This document shows positions 34,501 to 48,300 of a stretch of DNA of 64,000 bases, piece by piece. Below the pieces are notes generated by a model. The model made no database searches. It was not told the DNA's origin and saw only the letters and a list, made by a program, of their open reading frames with translations. The stretch comes from Nipponacmea schrenckii (lineage: Eukaryota > Mollusca > Gastropoda > Lottiidae): the NCBI GenBank assembly GCA_030562195.1, contig JAUJPP010000007.1:15559769-15623768 (forward strand), read 5' to 3'. A program made the position numbers and the translations under genes. The stretch's first letter is position 1, and every line of letters begins with the position of its first letter.

Positions 34501-35524
34501 CTAATGAAAAACAAGGCATACAATGTAAACAATTTGTTTATCATTTTGGACAAAGTTGAAGTAGGTTATCACAAAATTGATAAAATAGGCTAATAGAGTA
34601 GACATTACATATCTATTCTTGAAATCTGATTCAGTAAAGGTGTCCATAAAAATAAACAAATTCTTACTGACTAAACTTACTAACTTTATTTGAGCGACGT
34701 TTAAATTCATTGCTTCCTAAGGACCAGAGAATGCTGGTTGAAACATCACTCAACTTAAGTTAGTAATTGTAATCCATATGAATTAGTTTATTTCACATTA
34801 TATTTAGTGGCAAATATTAACAAGTATAATTTCAATTCTTGTGCACACACATAAGACGTAAGAGACCTCCCTAGAACAAATCTAATTAATAGAGAATATC
34901 AGCTTTGATTCAAATGTCTACTTCACTGTGCAAGAGATTCATAACATTTGTTGTTATCAAAATTCTTTTACAACACAAAAACAAATCCTTTACATAATTT
35001 AACTAAACAAATATAATATGATCAGAAAGTTTATTCATATACAAGAACTACATTCATTTAATAGTAAATACATCTGCTTTAGATTTTTTTTTACTTTTAT
35101 TGAACTCATTGTGCCGGCCAAATATGTATCCATATGAAAACAGTTGGTACTTAGTCTCCCAAATTTGAAGGTTCAAATGAACATCTCCAACTTTATCACA
35201 GTAAACGTTCAACTACATTTTTGACTTACCTAAAACATACCAATTGATATAGTACACAGATCAACTACACATTTTCAAGGAAGATGAGTGTTGAAAATTG
35301 ACCTGATCTTCTTCCTTAGTAGTTCTAGATTATAGGCCTATAATTGTTAGTAACAACGTTTCATGTGCATGCTTTCTCTCATTAGATAATGAAAATGAAT
35401 AATGAGGGTATACATACCTGCCTCTTTGAAAATAACCAAAAGATGATAGTTCATGGGCAGCTTTTAATTGATTAACTTTACCATCAGGTGATTTATATAA
35501 AACAGACAATGCAAATAATTTCAT
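31407..35524 (-). CDS. YKT6: YKT6, prenylated R-SNARE (complete)
   Basis: Six coding exons (35524-35418, 34121-33938, 33178-33120, 32575-32530, 32110-32045, 31544-31407) total 600 nt and give 199 residues plus TGA; human YKT6 has 198. The longin domain starts [17 protein letters not shown] and runs through [25 protein letters not shown] and [13 protein letters not shown] to about residue 130. The R-SNARE helix follows, with the zero-layer Arg in [11 protein letters not shown]. The C-terminus ends CCVIL: Cys196 fits a CAAX prenylation site and Cys195 the neighbouring palmitoylation site. YKT6 works in ER-Golgi, intra-Golgi, endosomal and autophagosomal fusion, cycling between cytosol and membrane. 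All introns are GT-AG and all phases fit. An acceptor at 35561-35560 (ATTTCATTTTAG) suggests that the ATG exon begins at 35559 with a further 5' UTR exon upstream. Confidence 0.96.
32045..32110 (-). CDS. YKT6: YKT6 coding exon 5
   Basis: 66 nt, phase 0 both ends: [19 protein letters not shown] then IIL, the start of the SNARE helix. Acceptor ATCTTTTAG, donor GTAAGT. Confidence 0.95.
32530..32575 (-). CDS. YKT6: YKT6 coding exon 4
   Basis: 46 nt: [15 protein letters not shown], the linker between longin and SNARE domains. Acceptor TTATTTTACAG, donor GTAGGT. Confidence 0.92.
32626..32830. mobile_element. Diverged TTAA-family MITE in YKT6 intron
   Basis: TTAAAGAATGCTGTATCTAA at the left and CATTCTAAGACACAGTATCA at the right are inverse of each other, with TTTAAAAG following, as in the better copies at 10777 and 39529. 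It lies between coding exons 3 and 4. Confidence 0.5.
33120..33178 (-). CDS. YKT6: YKT6 coding exon 3
   Basis: [19 protein letters not shown] plus two bases; acceptor TATTTCAAG, donor GTAAGT. Last helix of the longin domain (VLDEF is nearly invariant). Confidence 0.95.
33938..34121 (-). CDS. YKT6: YKT6 coding exon 2
   Basis: Acceptor TTATTTCAG, donor GTGAGT. One base plus 61 codons: [18 protein letters not shown]..., [38 protein letters not shown]. Core of the longin domain. Confidence 0.96.
35418..35524 (-). CDS. YKT6: YKT6 coding exon 1
   Basis: ATG at 35524; 35 residues plus two bases, to SSFGYFQRG. Donor GTATGT. ATG is the family start (MKLxxLSVLYK). Confidence 0.95.
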
Positions 35525-38500
35525 CTTGAGATATTTTTCTTTAGCTTTAACTTAAATTCCTAAAATGAAATTAGAACATATCAATTAGATCAGTTTCAGC
35601 AATCAATATAAAGATCATTTAGTAAAAAATATACACGCCAACTGTTAGACAAATAATTCTAGAATACGCCTATAATGGCTATATCTGTTGCCGTCAGTGT
35701 TTTGATTGGTAGTCTGCCTACATTTAAATATGTAACAATCAAGCCAAACAGAACATGCCATGATTATATTATTGATCATCAATGATGTCAACTCTGTTCA
35801 GTCAATGTCAATCAAACACCTGCAGTAAATGTCATCTGGTCACACACATTCTTTTCTGAATGTCACAAATCTCATCTGCATCACATCAGTATCTGATATT
35901 TTTTTTCCCTCGTCACACCAGACTTGTGTAAAAAAAAATGACCCGTCTTATTGATGATCTTTCAACACATACCCCTATCATGAATAGCTCTAAATGGTCA
36001 ATTACTGACAATCAAGTTGATTTTAAATTGACGCTTAACAATTTTATGTAATTAAAAATAGTACTCTTACTCAAACAAAATGAACAGCTTGTTGTTAAAA
36101 GTGACGACAACAGGATATGACGTCAGTAGTGGGTGCTTGTTTAAATTCAGGCAGAAAATATCATAAAACGAAATTTGACATAAAATTTGCGAAATAATCT
36201 ATTTTTTTTGTAAAGCGAATTACGTCATTTTTGGTATGCGTCAAACACATATATCAAATATGGCAACATTATTAGAGAACATCTATTTATTTGTAATAGT
36301 TAAAGGGAGGTAACTATAATCATATTTCTTCAGACTCTACTTCAGACAACACTGAAATCAGCATCCCAACTGATAGAATCGGCAATTGTTTTTGCATGAC
36401 TAACTCATTAAAAAATACGTACTAGAAACAATGATGTCTGCAGCATTTGGTGGCCAGTCGGATACAAAAAAAGTCTTAAAATTGAAATAATGTTTATTTT
36501 CTATAATTCATATGGCACTCTCAACCATCTGCAGAGCCAAATGAGCTCACCTGGCCACTTATTTAGATAATTTTGACCAATGTGATTCCATTGTATGAAA
36601 ATTGATTAGAAACTTCCTCAGACAAGAATGCTTTGAGTTTTGGTCAAGTTTTGCATGAATGTGGTTCTTAAAAATATTGATAAGAGGCAAAGATAAGAAT
36701 TGGTCCTGGTTTGACGAAGGATTTAGAAGTGAATTGTTTTCTCATGCAATATTCATATTGGTGTAACAACTCACGCGTTGATGCACATGTTTAAGGGTTT
36801 TACACCATCCACTGAATAGATGAACAGGGCTTGAAGTTTGAAAACTTTTTGCAAATATTTGGTCATCTTTAAATGTAAGTTATTTTAGACATTTTAGAAA
36901 CATGTCTGACACTGAACTGGTGTAATTCTAAAAGAAAAACTGTGTATTATTGAAGAAATTTAAAATTTATTCCTATTATATTTCAATGTCAAATAACATA
37001 AAAAAAAATCATTTAAATATGGTTATCACTAAAAAAACGTTTTCTTTTATTCCAAAAAACATAAAAGTGCCATTCATACCAACACCATACAGGCCAAAAT
37101 TTGTACAGTACTTTTGATTACATTGTGCACTAAGGGGTTAATATAAAATAATCTGAAATTCAACAAAGTTCCAAAATTATTTTGCTTATCTGATATTTGA
37201 TGATGATAACATATACTACTGTCCTTATCTATATTCACTAAATTAGAAGTGAAAAATTCACAAAATTTCACACAAATAACTTTTGAAAAGGATTGTAAAG
37301 AGGTATTCCGCTTTTTTTATATGTATGGGAAACTGATCAATTTGCACCATTTTAAAAGTTCTGTGAATCTTGCAATTTCACCAAATGAATGAAACATACA
37401 AATTGCTTTATACACTAATTTGGAGAATCTCTCTCCACAATCCCTTTAAATGCAAAAGCATGGCCCTGTTTGGCATTTCAGATTTTCAATATTATTAGAC
37501 ACTACCTGTAACAGCCTGATTTATCAATTATCACCTGTATTAAACATGGTGTGGAATTTATATTAAAGTATATATACGATCTCTTTGACACTTTTTCTGT
37601 CATATCCCATTCACTAATATACAATTCAAATATACAAAATGGAAGTAAAAAATAACATATACTAAGGTACAAACAAATTTTTTGATTATACAGTTACATT
37701 TAATATCACAAACTTAATCTTAATTTATAGAAAAAGGTATTGGACAAGGGGGAAATTTCCAAAAAAAATCACGAATTTTCAAAAATCTTTTCTATGCTTT
37801 TTAAGGCAGATAAGATTTCTTTGTAATGTAATATATTATACAACATAAAAGTAAAAAATATAGACATATTCAGACATTTCATAAGACTGTTATTTCAGTT
37901 TCCTTTATTACTGGAAAATAAAGAATATGGCATCAGGTTAATTTACAATCAAAACAAAACTTAATTGCTGTAATTAATAAGTGATGATAGTTCAGTTTAA
38001 CTTATAAGAAAATTCCAAAAAAGAAAATTTCATTTAATCGCGGGTGAATCTTAAGTTAGACTTTCCTACTGAGAAAGGATAAACATTAAGGTATATCAAT
38101 CAGTTATTATACCATAAAATGATCATTGGACAATATTCATTCATCTCATTAACAAACCTCCATATTAAATTAAGGCACTATGGAAACACACACTCTTTTA
38201 CAATGTAACAAATTTGATGTCAATTACAATACAGACTGGGTATTAAAAGGACAGGTTTAACATATTCTCGGGTTGCTATGGGTCTTGAATATATATAAAT
38301 AGTCTTTAGAATAACTACAACTCTATGAATATTGCATACATATTTCAATTCAATTTATCTCAAACTAGGAATTTCACTTTCCATATACTTCATGTCTGTT
38401 CTATAGATCACAGAAAATTCTAGACACTCATGGATTTGAAGGAGCATATTTCGATAGTGAGCTATGAGCACTATTACTGGTTAGGTTAACTTATAAACTC

Positions 38501-39528
38501 CTGAGATAAGTCATGTAGATGGCAATTCTGTCCCTTTAGTGCCAGTATGGAATGGAAGGAATTGCAGAGCAAAAATTTCTATCACATGAAAAGCAAGGTT
38601 CCTGAACTTTGTGGGAATTTGAGCTTGATTTCTTAGCCAAATTCCTTGTGGTCTATCCCATTCTAGAAAAATGGACCAGATTGTGGCATCTATATTGCAA
38701 CTATTAAAACCAAATGGTTTTTGCCAAAGCATAATTATTCTATTATGACATAAAAACCAATATGTGTCAAGATAATTTGAAAATCAAATCAACCATGACT
38801 GGCAGATGAAACTGAATCAATAACCCTGATGTAATTAGTATTGCTTCTAAAAGGGGTTCAGAAATTCCTTGACCATCTTAATAAATTTTAAGTACACAGA
38901 AATTCACAAATTAATAAACAACATGAAAGAGGTAGATCCAATAAAGGATATTTGATAACATATACAAAGATCAACTTTTTGAAAGACTTACAGAAATTGG
39001 AATAGAACATTTTTAAACATATAAAAGCCTACAAATCACATTTACAGTAATTCTAGACCTGTGAATGTGATTTAAAGCCTTAGTTGAAATATTAAAGCCT
39101 ACTTGAAAAATTAGTTAGAGATTCAAAATGGTATCGTGTTATTTCCATAAGAACCATGGTAAACCAGGACTAAAAATTTCACAAAATTTTCAAAATACAA
39201 TTGAATGTTATGTAATATAATTCTATATTATTTAATTACTTTAAACAAAGACTAGAAAATATTTAACAAATATATATGATAGTTTAATAATATATTGTTT
39301 ATCAATTTGGACAATATAGCCTACTCCAACATGCAGTAGCCTTTTTATCAAATATTGAATGAGTATTGAAATCGCATCAACAGGTATAATGATGTCTATT
39401 AATATACAGATCCTTGACAGAATAATGCAAACATGACATATCTATGTATCGTGATACAATATTCCATGATACGCATACCATATTACAAGGTTGTGTATCA
39501 GTACGGGACAATACCTCTCATTCCTTAA

Positions 39529-39868
39529 AGGGATAATAGGTCTAAGAATGAACATAAAATTTGAAAATTTTAAATTTGGTCTATTCTATTCATCAGTAAA
39601 TATACCTACCATGGCTACCACCATAAATAACATAAAAAAATATCCAAAAAACTCAGTAAGTATCCATAAAGATGCATTTGATTATTTAATAAATAAACTA
39701 ATAAACTGATTAAGCTTTTTTCAAAAATGACGTAGTTTTGTGAGTTTTCAAGATTTTAAGAGATTCTGTTACTTGATGACACCAGGTAAGCTCCCTGATG
39801 AATATACACTCATATTGACCTTTCTTGAGAACTAAAATTTTATTTTCATGCTAAGACCTATTATCCCT
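39529..39868. mobile_element. TTAA-flanked MITE, copy 2 (best preserved)
   Basis: TTAA at 39525-39528 and 39869-39872. Ends AGGGATAATAGGTCTAAGAA and the near-inverse CTAAGACCTATTATCCCT. 340 bp foldback, no transposase. The ORF at 39491-39709 is inside it. Confidence 0.75.
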
Positions 39869-40019
39869 TTAAAAAGAAACAATTAATTTAAAGTTGGTGA
39901 ATATCATAAATCATCATCAATGACTTACTGAAATTTTTGGATATCAACAACTTGTATTAATAACAATACATTTACACTAATTATTAAAATTAATCCCATA
40001 ACGCTCATGATATGTATTG

Positions 40020-40240
40020 TATGACAACCATATATCACAATAAGTATGGTATTATGGCCCTTGTAAAGCCAAAGTATGTATCTTATTATGGGCCATGTAT
40101 CACAACATGTATTATATCATGACCCTTCTATCACAATATGTATCATTGAGTGACATTATATCACAATATGTATCATATTGTGACACTTGTATTACAATAT
40201 GTATCGTATCATGGCCTTTGTATCACAATATGTATTATAT
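40020..40240. repeat. ~30-bp degenerate repeat, about 6-7 copies
   Basis: Variants of TATCACAATATGTATCATAT plus a TGACCCTTG-like spacer. Degenerate; overlaps a small ORF that is not credible as a gene. Confidence 0.75.
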
Positions 40241-40404
40241 CAATTCTCAGCACAACTAGAAATGCTCAACACTTTAATTTTCATACTTTTAGTTTTTAAA
40301 ATGAGATTCTGTTTGAGTTGGATCCTCTATCAAATCTTTCAATATTATATAAGTTGCTTTTCCAACAAAACATTAAGAGACTGTAAGTAATAACATCAAA
40401 TTAG

Positions 40405-40690
40405 AGGTAAAAGATCAAAGCACTTTCTTGAAAAGATCAAAGCACTTTCTTGAAAAGATCAAAGAACTTTCTTAAAAGATCAAAGCACTTTCTTAAAAGA
40501 TCAAAGAACTTTCTTAAAAAGAACGAAGAACTTTCTTAAAAAGATCAAAGCACTTTCTTAAAAGATCAAAGCACTTTCTTAAAAGATCAAAGCACTTTCT
40601 TAAAAAGATCAAAGCCCGTTCTTAAAAGATCAAAGCACTTTCTTAAAAGATCAAAGCACTTTCTTAAAAGATCAAAGCACTTTCATTCAT
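40405..40690. repeat. ~20-bp minisatellite, about 14 copies
   Basis: Unit AAAGATCAAAGCACTTTCTT with A-run length variation. Probably in or just beyond the WBP1-gene 3' UTR. Confidence 0.95.
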
Positions 40691-41037
40691 AACAAGTTAT
40701 AGTTATCTAAATAATTCCTAATTAAATGGTCACTTATCAAAATGAAATTCAATATTAGTTCATCTGTAAATTGAAGAAGAACAATCTCCAGTGCTAGGTA
40801 TATTAATATCTTTTAACACTCTAGAGACTTGGGAGTACTTTCACATTGTTTCATATTTTTAATTGCATACAAACCAGGTGTTAGATATTTGAGATTGAGT
40901 TTTATCAGCTGGGAAAGCTTAAGACAACTATTTATTATACAACCAAAAATAACAAAAATTTATTTGAATCAGTAATAAATCTAATAGATCGCATTTAAAC
41001 TAGCTTTTACTATGTTTTCAGAGACAACCTACTTTAA

Positions 41038-41250
41038 AGGGATGGATTCACAGTTTTCTGGGTTTGACAGCTAGAAAAGACGTAAAATCATCTTCAAAGT
41101 CAAACGTGAATAATTCTGGACACAGAAGCATTTGAAGAGCTGAAATTTTGATCATGAATTACGAACACTATTACTGATAAGCTTCAATAAAAATTTCCTG
41201 TTTCTGTGACTAAGTCCTGATTGTTAAAAAAAATTGGCAAATCTATCCCT
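41038..41250. mobile_element. TTAA-flanked MITE, short variant
   Basis: TTAA at 41034-41037 and 41251-41254; ends AGGGATGGATTCACAG and GGCAAATCTATCCCT. 213 bp. The interior (CTGGACACAGAAGCATTTGA, TTTCTGTGACTAAGTCCTGA) differs from the 340-bp type and resembles sequence near 11940-12060, 24960-25040 and 38410-38540, so it is a second subfamily. Confidence 0.6.
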
Positions 41251-42269
41251 TTAATTACTAACACACCTATTCTATTTTAAAATTCCAGTACTAAGTAACA
41301 CTCCTGTATTATGAAATTAGCAGGACGACATCTGTCATCTGTCATCCCCAGTGGAACCAAATCAATAATATTAGACTAAAGCATATTGTACACACTAACT
41401 AATAGGCTAACTATGTTTATTCTTTGACTATGGAATGTGGTTACACACAATTTCAGAAGTAATTGCTTTTCAAATACCTAGAATCCAATTGTATTGGAAT
41501 ATACCAAATATTTCGTTCCAATTATTTTCTGTGGGTTCTTCACTCTTTCTAATTCTGAAATTGCCTATCATGAGAATCACGCAACTCAAAGAAGGATTTC
41601 AGAATTTTTTGAAAATGATATTTAAAAAAAAAATCCCATAAGTCTAATTTTCAACATAAATTTTGGTCAAAACAGTTTGTGAATCAAAGAGTATTTAAGG
41701 AAGATCGAAGGTACCCACAAACTTAATAAATCTTAAATGTATATATATATATATATGTACAAAAAAGTGAGCAAAAGTAAAAAGGAATATTATCATTATT
41801 GCATACTTTTTTTTTGCTCAATACTAAAATAATTAACATTCCAAGCATATCTTTCCTTTTAACATAATAAAATCACCCTGAAAATCTCAGAATGAAAATC
41901 AAAATTAACACCTAAAGTGTTTATCACTAGTCTTAACTACTATTCGGGAACTAATTTAGACAACTTATCTTTACTATTGACTACAAATTGAAAATGTAGG
42001 TCTGTTCTAAACAAATAATATAACAAATCTAACGTATACATGTCCAAGTCCATCATTTACATCCATCAAAAAGCTGGCACACTTTAATCCAGCACATTTT
42101 GCTTTAAACACCAGATGAGGTGCTCTGGATAACCACAACCTACATGTTTGGACACTGTTATCTAGTCACATAGTTTCAACCAGTTTAAGTAATCCCACAG
42201 AGATTAATATATATTTACACCGCTATAAAACAGTATTTATAAGTACATAAAATGCAAAATGGAGGACGG

Positions 42270-42351
42270 TTATTGCTGAGTCATAGGAGAATAAGGTGGT
42301 GGAGGTGTTCCAATTGGTGTCTCCCAATCTATTTCTTCTCTATCATCACAG
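42270..42351 (-). CDS. WBP1L: WBP1-family coding exon 5 and stop
   Basis: CDDREEIDWETPIGTPPPPY then SPMTQQ and TAA. Acceptor CTGTTTCAG. Confidence 0.9.
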
Positions 42352-45300
42352 CTGAAACAGATACATCAAATTAAGATTACCAAGTAATGTCACATAGTGA
42401 TAACGTCACATAGTGTTAACATCACATAGTGTTAACATCATCTAGTGTTTATGTCACATAGTGTTAACATCACATAGTGTTCAGTCACATAGAGTTAACA
42501 TCACATAGTGTTAACATCACATAGTGTTAACATCATCTAGTGTTAACATCATCTAGTGTTTATGTCATATAGTGTTAACATCACATAGTGTTTATGTCAC
42601 ATAGTGTTAACATCACATATTGTTAACAGCACATAGTGTTAACAGCACATAGTGTTAACAGCACATAGTGTTATCAGCACATAGTGTTAACATCACATAG
42701 TGTTAACATCACATAGTTCTAATACTTCAGTTCAGGGTATATGACATTTTGCACTTATTGTTCAAAGGGTTGACGCTTTTCAATTTTCTATTCTGGGCCG
42801 AGTTTTTTAAATTAGGGAGATTAAAACTTACATATTAGGTCTTATTAATGAAGTCTCTGGTAAAACTGGACTACAGCAGACTTGATTATATTCTGGTGGT
42901 GGATTCTTAGGAATTATTGGCACCTCATCGTAGGACGGAAGTCTCACGCCTAAAAAAGAGACAAGAACCTTCAGTCATTTCAAACCAGTCAAGTTAACCG
43001 TGTGCTGGTGATGCAAGCATGGTAAATAGAAGAAAAGTAGAGTAATGATGCTGGCAAAATAGCACACTGCATGTCATTGTCTTGACATTTCAATCAGCAG
43101 AAATGCAGAAAAATAGGATGTAAAACTCCATTCCACTTTAATTCAATTCCCCAGGCAAATAGTCAGACTTGATTGATCCGATTGGCAAGTACGATATCTG
43201 GAGGGGCATATTTGAAATTATGAAATAGGTCAGTTGTCTGAATTTTTCAAGGGGGGGGGACAATTCATTTTTGTGCCACTTTCCCCATCCGTCTCCCTTC
43301 CACCTTGTTGCTACAGGCCTGCAGCTCTTGTTTGTAACAAGATTATATTTATATCAATAACATTTAAGTTTTATACCTGGCATGTGAAAGCCACACCATA
43401 TAGTGTCAAGTATTATTGGATTTTTATTCATTTTTTTTATTTGATACACAAGCTATCTGTTTAAAATGTCAGGTCAAAACATAAGGTAAAAATATCATCA
43501 TTCTATATGTTACACTAATTTGTTATTCACGTAACTTCACTTGCAAATAACAAAATAACCTCTAATTTTTACAGTTAAATCAGAATTACCACTTTTCAAA
43601 TTCAACATTATTGCATATCATAAATTTGAAACTTAATGGTATTTCTATAGAGGACATTCACAGCATCAATTTGAAACTTAATGGTATTTATATAGAGGAC
43701 ATTCACAGCCTCAATTTAAAACTTAATGGTATTTGTATAGAGGACATTCACAGCATCAATTTGTAACTTATGGTATTTATATAGAGGACATTCACAGCAT
43801 CAATTTAAAACTTAATGGTATTTGTATAGAGGACATTCACAGCATCAATTTGTAACTTAATTATATTTCTATAGAGGACATTCACAGCATCAATTTGTAA
43901 CTTAATGGTATTTATATAGAGGACATTCCTAGCATCAATTTGAAACTTAATGGTATTTGTATAGAGGACATTCACAGCATCAATTTAAAACTTAATGGTA
44001 TTTGTATACAGGACATTCATAGCATCAAATTGAAACATAATATTATTTGTATAGAGGACATTCATAGCATCATCAATTTGTAACTTAATGGTATTTGTAT
44101 AGAGGACATTAGCAGCATCAATTTGCACCATTCCAATTTTTAATCAGTTGTTAGTGGCTCCTACAATTCAATTAAAATTTAGTCAATAATGTAAAAGGCC
44201 CTATGTGATACAAAGCTTTTGCAATTAGTGATGTCACTTTATTTGTGGAATTACAGGAACCACAGATGGCAAATGAATTACTGGACCAAGTCCTATATTT
44301 CCTGAATCATGACCCAAGACATATGATGTAAAGACAATGACCTTGATCTTATACAGAGGTCGTTGGCAGTGATTAATCATCAGAATTTAGTTCAGCAATC
44401 TTATGTTTTTGTGTGATTTCAATTATCAATAAAATAAGCGATTGTTTCATTGGCGATTAGTAATTAATATGATTAGATGTCTTATTATACAGATTTTTTG
44501 AATATCGAGACCATTGATTAGTGTTGGAAATCGGAATAGACAGAATGTTATTAAAGAAGTATAAGAAGGAAATCAATTGGGACCAGAAAATGATGTCGGA
44601 TTATGTTTAAATTAATTATTTTGGTGACTCAAAGATAATAACTTCGGTCACTCAAAGATAATAACTTGGATGACTCGAAGATAATAACTTGGGTGACTCA
44701 ATGATAATAACTTGGATGACTCGAAGATAATAACTTAGGTGACTCAAAAATAATAACTTGGGTGACTCAAAGATAATAATTGGGTGACTCAAAGATAATA
44801 ACTTGGGTGACTCAAAGATAATAATTGGGTGACTCAAAGAGAATATAACTTTGGTGACTCAAAGATAATAACTTTGGTGACTCAAAGATAATAAATTGGA
44901 TGACTCAAAAATAATAGCTTGGGTGACTCAAGATAATAAATTGGATGACTAAAAGATAACAATTTGAGGGACTAATAATAAAAAATTGGTGACTCAAAGA
45001 TTACAAATTGGTCACTCAAAGATAATAACTTGGATGACTCAAAGATAATAATTTGGGTGACTCAAACATAATAACTTGGGTGACTCAAAAATAATAACTT
45101 GGGTGGCCCAAATATAATATTTAATATAAATATTTTTATGATGAAATATGTCCTTTAATCAACTTATCTACCTAAATCCTAATTAATATGTTATACCTTG
45201 CTAATATATCAATAAATTGACTTGTTACACTAATTACTAATTACAGTACAATGAACTATCACTTATTAACCCATGTATCACAATTAACCTACATCTTATA

Positions 45301-48300
45301 CAATGGTCACTTAGTGGTCAAACAACAACTATCTCCAGCCACGTTGACCCCAATTAATCATGCAATAACATACACTTGAAGGAGATGATAATAAATATTT
45401 TACTTATTATGTGATAAGTTAATTTGTCATATTATGTGAACATCCTGTGTAACTCTTTTTATATCAGATATGACACTGTGTGGAGTTTTGAATTTTTTTG
45501 TTATTTTTTAGAAGATAATCCTAGTGGGTGACAGCTTGAAAAACTGTGGGTCATTATATGACAGGAAATCACTTTTGGGAGAAAAACCCCCAAAACTGTT
45601 TATACGCATATTTGTTTGAATTTTATTTATCATATTTCTTTTTTACTCTTATACATGGTTTAAATTATTTAACAATTCAAACCTCGTATAATAGTAGAGT
45701 TAAAAGTAGCCCGAAACTAGCTGACTCTATTCCCAGCCTCTGATTTGGACAGATATGGATGGTGAAGACGAATAATGATGGTTTGATTGAACTACAAAAC
45801 ATCTAATAAATAGGATAATAGTTGAACAGTACTGCAGCTTGGAATGCACAAAGCAAATCAGAAATGGGATCATGCAGAAAAAAATGGACTAAAGATTCTC
45901 ACTTGGATCAAAAAATGGAATATTTGACGATGATGTAGTTGATAATATATGATGATATGGAAGGGACACAGTACCAACTAGTTGACTATTTCTGTTCTGT
46001 GATCGACAACATCGAAATATTTTTTCTCGATGGTAAAAACAACAACTCAGTAACAAAAACACTACACCCACTAGGACCCAAAACCCTGAAACGATATCAA
46101 ATATATAAATCTGATTAAATGTATCTCTAGATGTAATTTTACATATTTCTTAAAGCGGATTACTACGCCATTCACTTTTATTCTATCATCTCATAAAGTC
46201 CAACTTGTGACAAAAAGTATATGATACAGAAAGCTCTGGAATTTGATTAATATCTTATCAATTTGTGTTTTCAGAACAAACTATCTTCTCCCTCAAGCAA
46301 ACACATTTATTGCCTTCTTAAGCTAATTCCCGACGAAGGTCAAGATGAACTTCCAGGTTTTTCAGCCCAGTTTCACCTAGTCAGTCATGTAGGTCTAAGT
46401 GACTGACACGAAAATGTGGCTAGTCATTTGGCTGGAAAATAAACTGAAGCAAAAGCAATGGGCTAATGTCGCTGTCCTGTCAAAATCTCCCTTATTGCAC
46501 ACTGCATGTCGTTAACCATTCATTTCTCTTCTTAGCAAAAGACAGATAAATAAAAAAAACTTACACCAAGTTTCATGATAATACAAACAACATTTTCCAT
46601 TATTACAGCAATAACCATTTTCACACCAAATCTTCGTTTCTACGCATAATTCTTGAGCCTGAAATACAATATAATCAAATAATTTTAAAAAGATGAAATG
46701 GTTTTGATTTCGGGGAAGGGAGGGATTGCTTCTCCCAGATGTACAGGCCTATGGTGGAACGAATAGTTTATTGAGAAGTTGGGACTAAGGGTCTGGATCT
46801 GTCGGATGGTTTTGTTCTGAAAAAAATCAGAAAACCTGCTTTTGAACAAGACCCAAATACTCATTACATTATGCACAGGAATTAGTCTGACAATTCAGAT
46901 ATATTCATTTCTTCAGACCAGGGGTCATATTTTCAAAAATTTTACTGAAATAAGTTGGTTTTGATGTTCCAGATATTTGATTGGTCAATCACTAAAATCA
47001 ATTTTTATTTTAGTTTCATTATCTTATTAGATAACTTCATTCTTTCAAATCTGAGAATTACGCCTCAGAACTCTTAATTTATTTTTTGCCCTTTGGAAAT
47101 TTTCAACAGACTGTGAATTTCAAAATATAAACACATTAGTGATTTCAAATCTGTTTATCCTATCTGATAAAGTTTTGCATCAGATTTCGCTTTTATAGAA
47201 GTACGAACCGATCTGATTTTGGCCCAACTTTGAAAAAGTGACAAAAACAAAACAAAACAAATCTATCTATCATAACTTGGTGTTTATACAAAGCTGAAAC
47301 TAATAGTGAGTCCATGAAGACATTCCAAAATATTACACAATGTCACTGTGTCCCGCACTTGACATTATTTGTTATGTTCGTATTGTACCAATATGCAACT
47401 ATAAATTATGCAAGAATGTGGATCATATAATTGAGGACATATAGCAATATCAAGTTATTACTAACTCGCACCATCTTCACAATATCAAGTTATTACTAAC
47501 TCGTACCATCTTCACAATATCAAGTTATTACTAACTATTCACAGAGTTTCTATTGAGTACTCTGTTTGGCTGTATTTGTAGTGCCTTATCCAATCCATGT
47601 GCTTCATTTACACACCTTCTTCATACAGCTCAAAATCTCAGTCTCAGAATATAAGCAACATTTTTGTCTAATGAAGACTGAACTGGTTGGCAATGTTTTT
47701 ATTCTCATGTGTATCCATCCGTTTTCAAGTTTTTGAATTTTAAATTTCCTGGGATAAAATTTTGAGAGAATAGTCCCATTTTGGACATTTTTAGTCATAT
47801 GTTTTCTTAACAAGACATATAGAAGTAGGAGCATTAAAATAACCAGATATATGGATATACTTCTTCTAGGTTCATTTCATAATACATTTCGAAACACATA
47901 CAGGTAACGTTATCAAGTAAAAACTCCTGTTTGTGTTTCGAATTGTAGTATGTTATAAACATAGAAGTAGTATATCTATATATCTTGTGTTTCGAAACGT
48001 AAAATGTTATAAACCTAGAAGTAGTATATCTATATATCTTGTGTTTCGAAACGTAGTATGTAATAAACCTAGAAGTAGTATATCTATATATCTTGTGTTT
48101 AGAAACGTAGTATGTAATAAACCTAGAAGTAGTATATCTATATATCTTGTGTTTAGAAATGTAGTATGTAATAAACCTAGAAGTAGTATATCCATATATC
48201 TTGTGTTTAGAAATGTAGTATGTAATAAACCTAGAAGTAGTATATCTATATATCTTGTGTTTAGAAACGTAGTATGTAATAAACCTAGAAGTAGTATATC

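Larger units (their letters stand above)
35560..42269. other. Region between YKT6 start and WBP1 stop
   Basis: No coding exon recognised. It should hold the YKT6 promoter and 5' UTR exon (probably within about 35.6-36.4 kb) and the WBP1-gene 3' UTR. Minus-strand AATAAA candidates include 41416-41421 and one near 36490; neither is decisive. Two TTAA-flanked MITEs and two short tandem arrays are listed separately. Confidence 0.4.

Noticed and set aside
45889..46071. Separate 60-codon gene MGVVFLLLSCC...
   Set aside because: It is the inside of WBP1-family coding exon 3, whose real start lies in exon 1.
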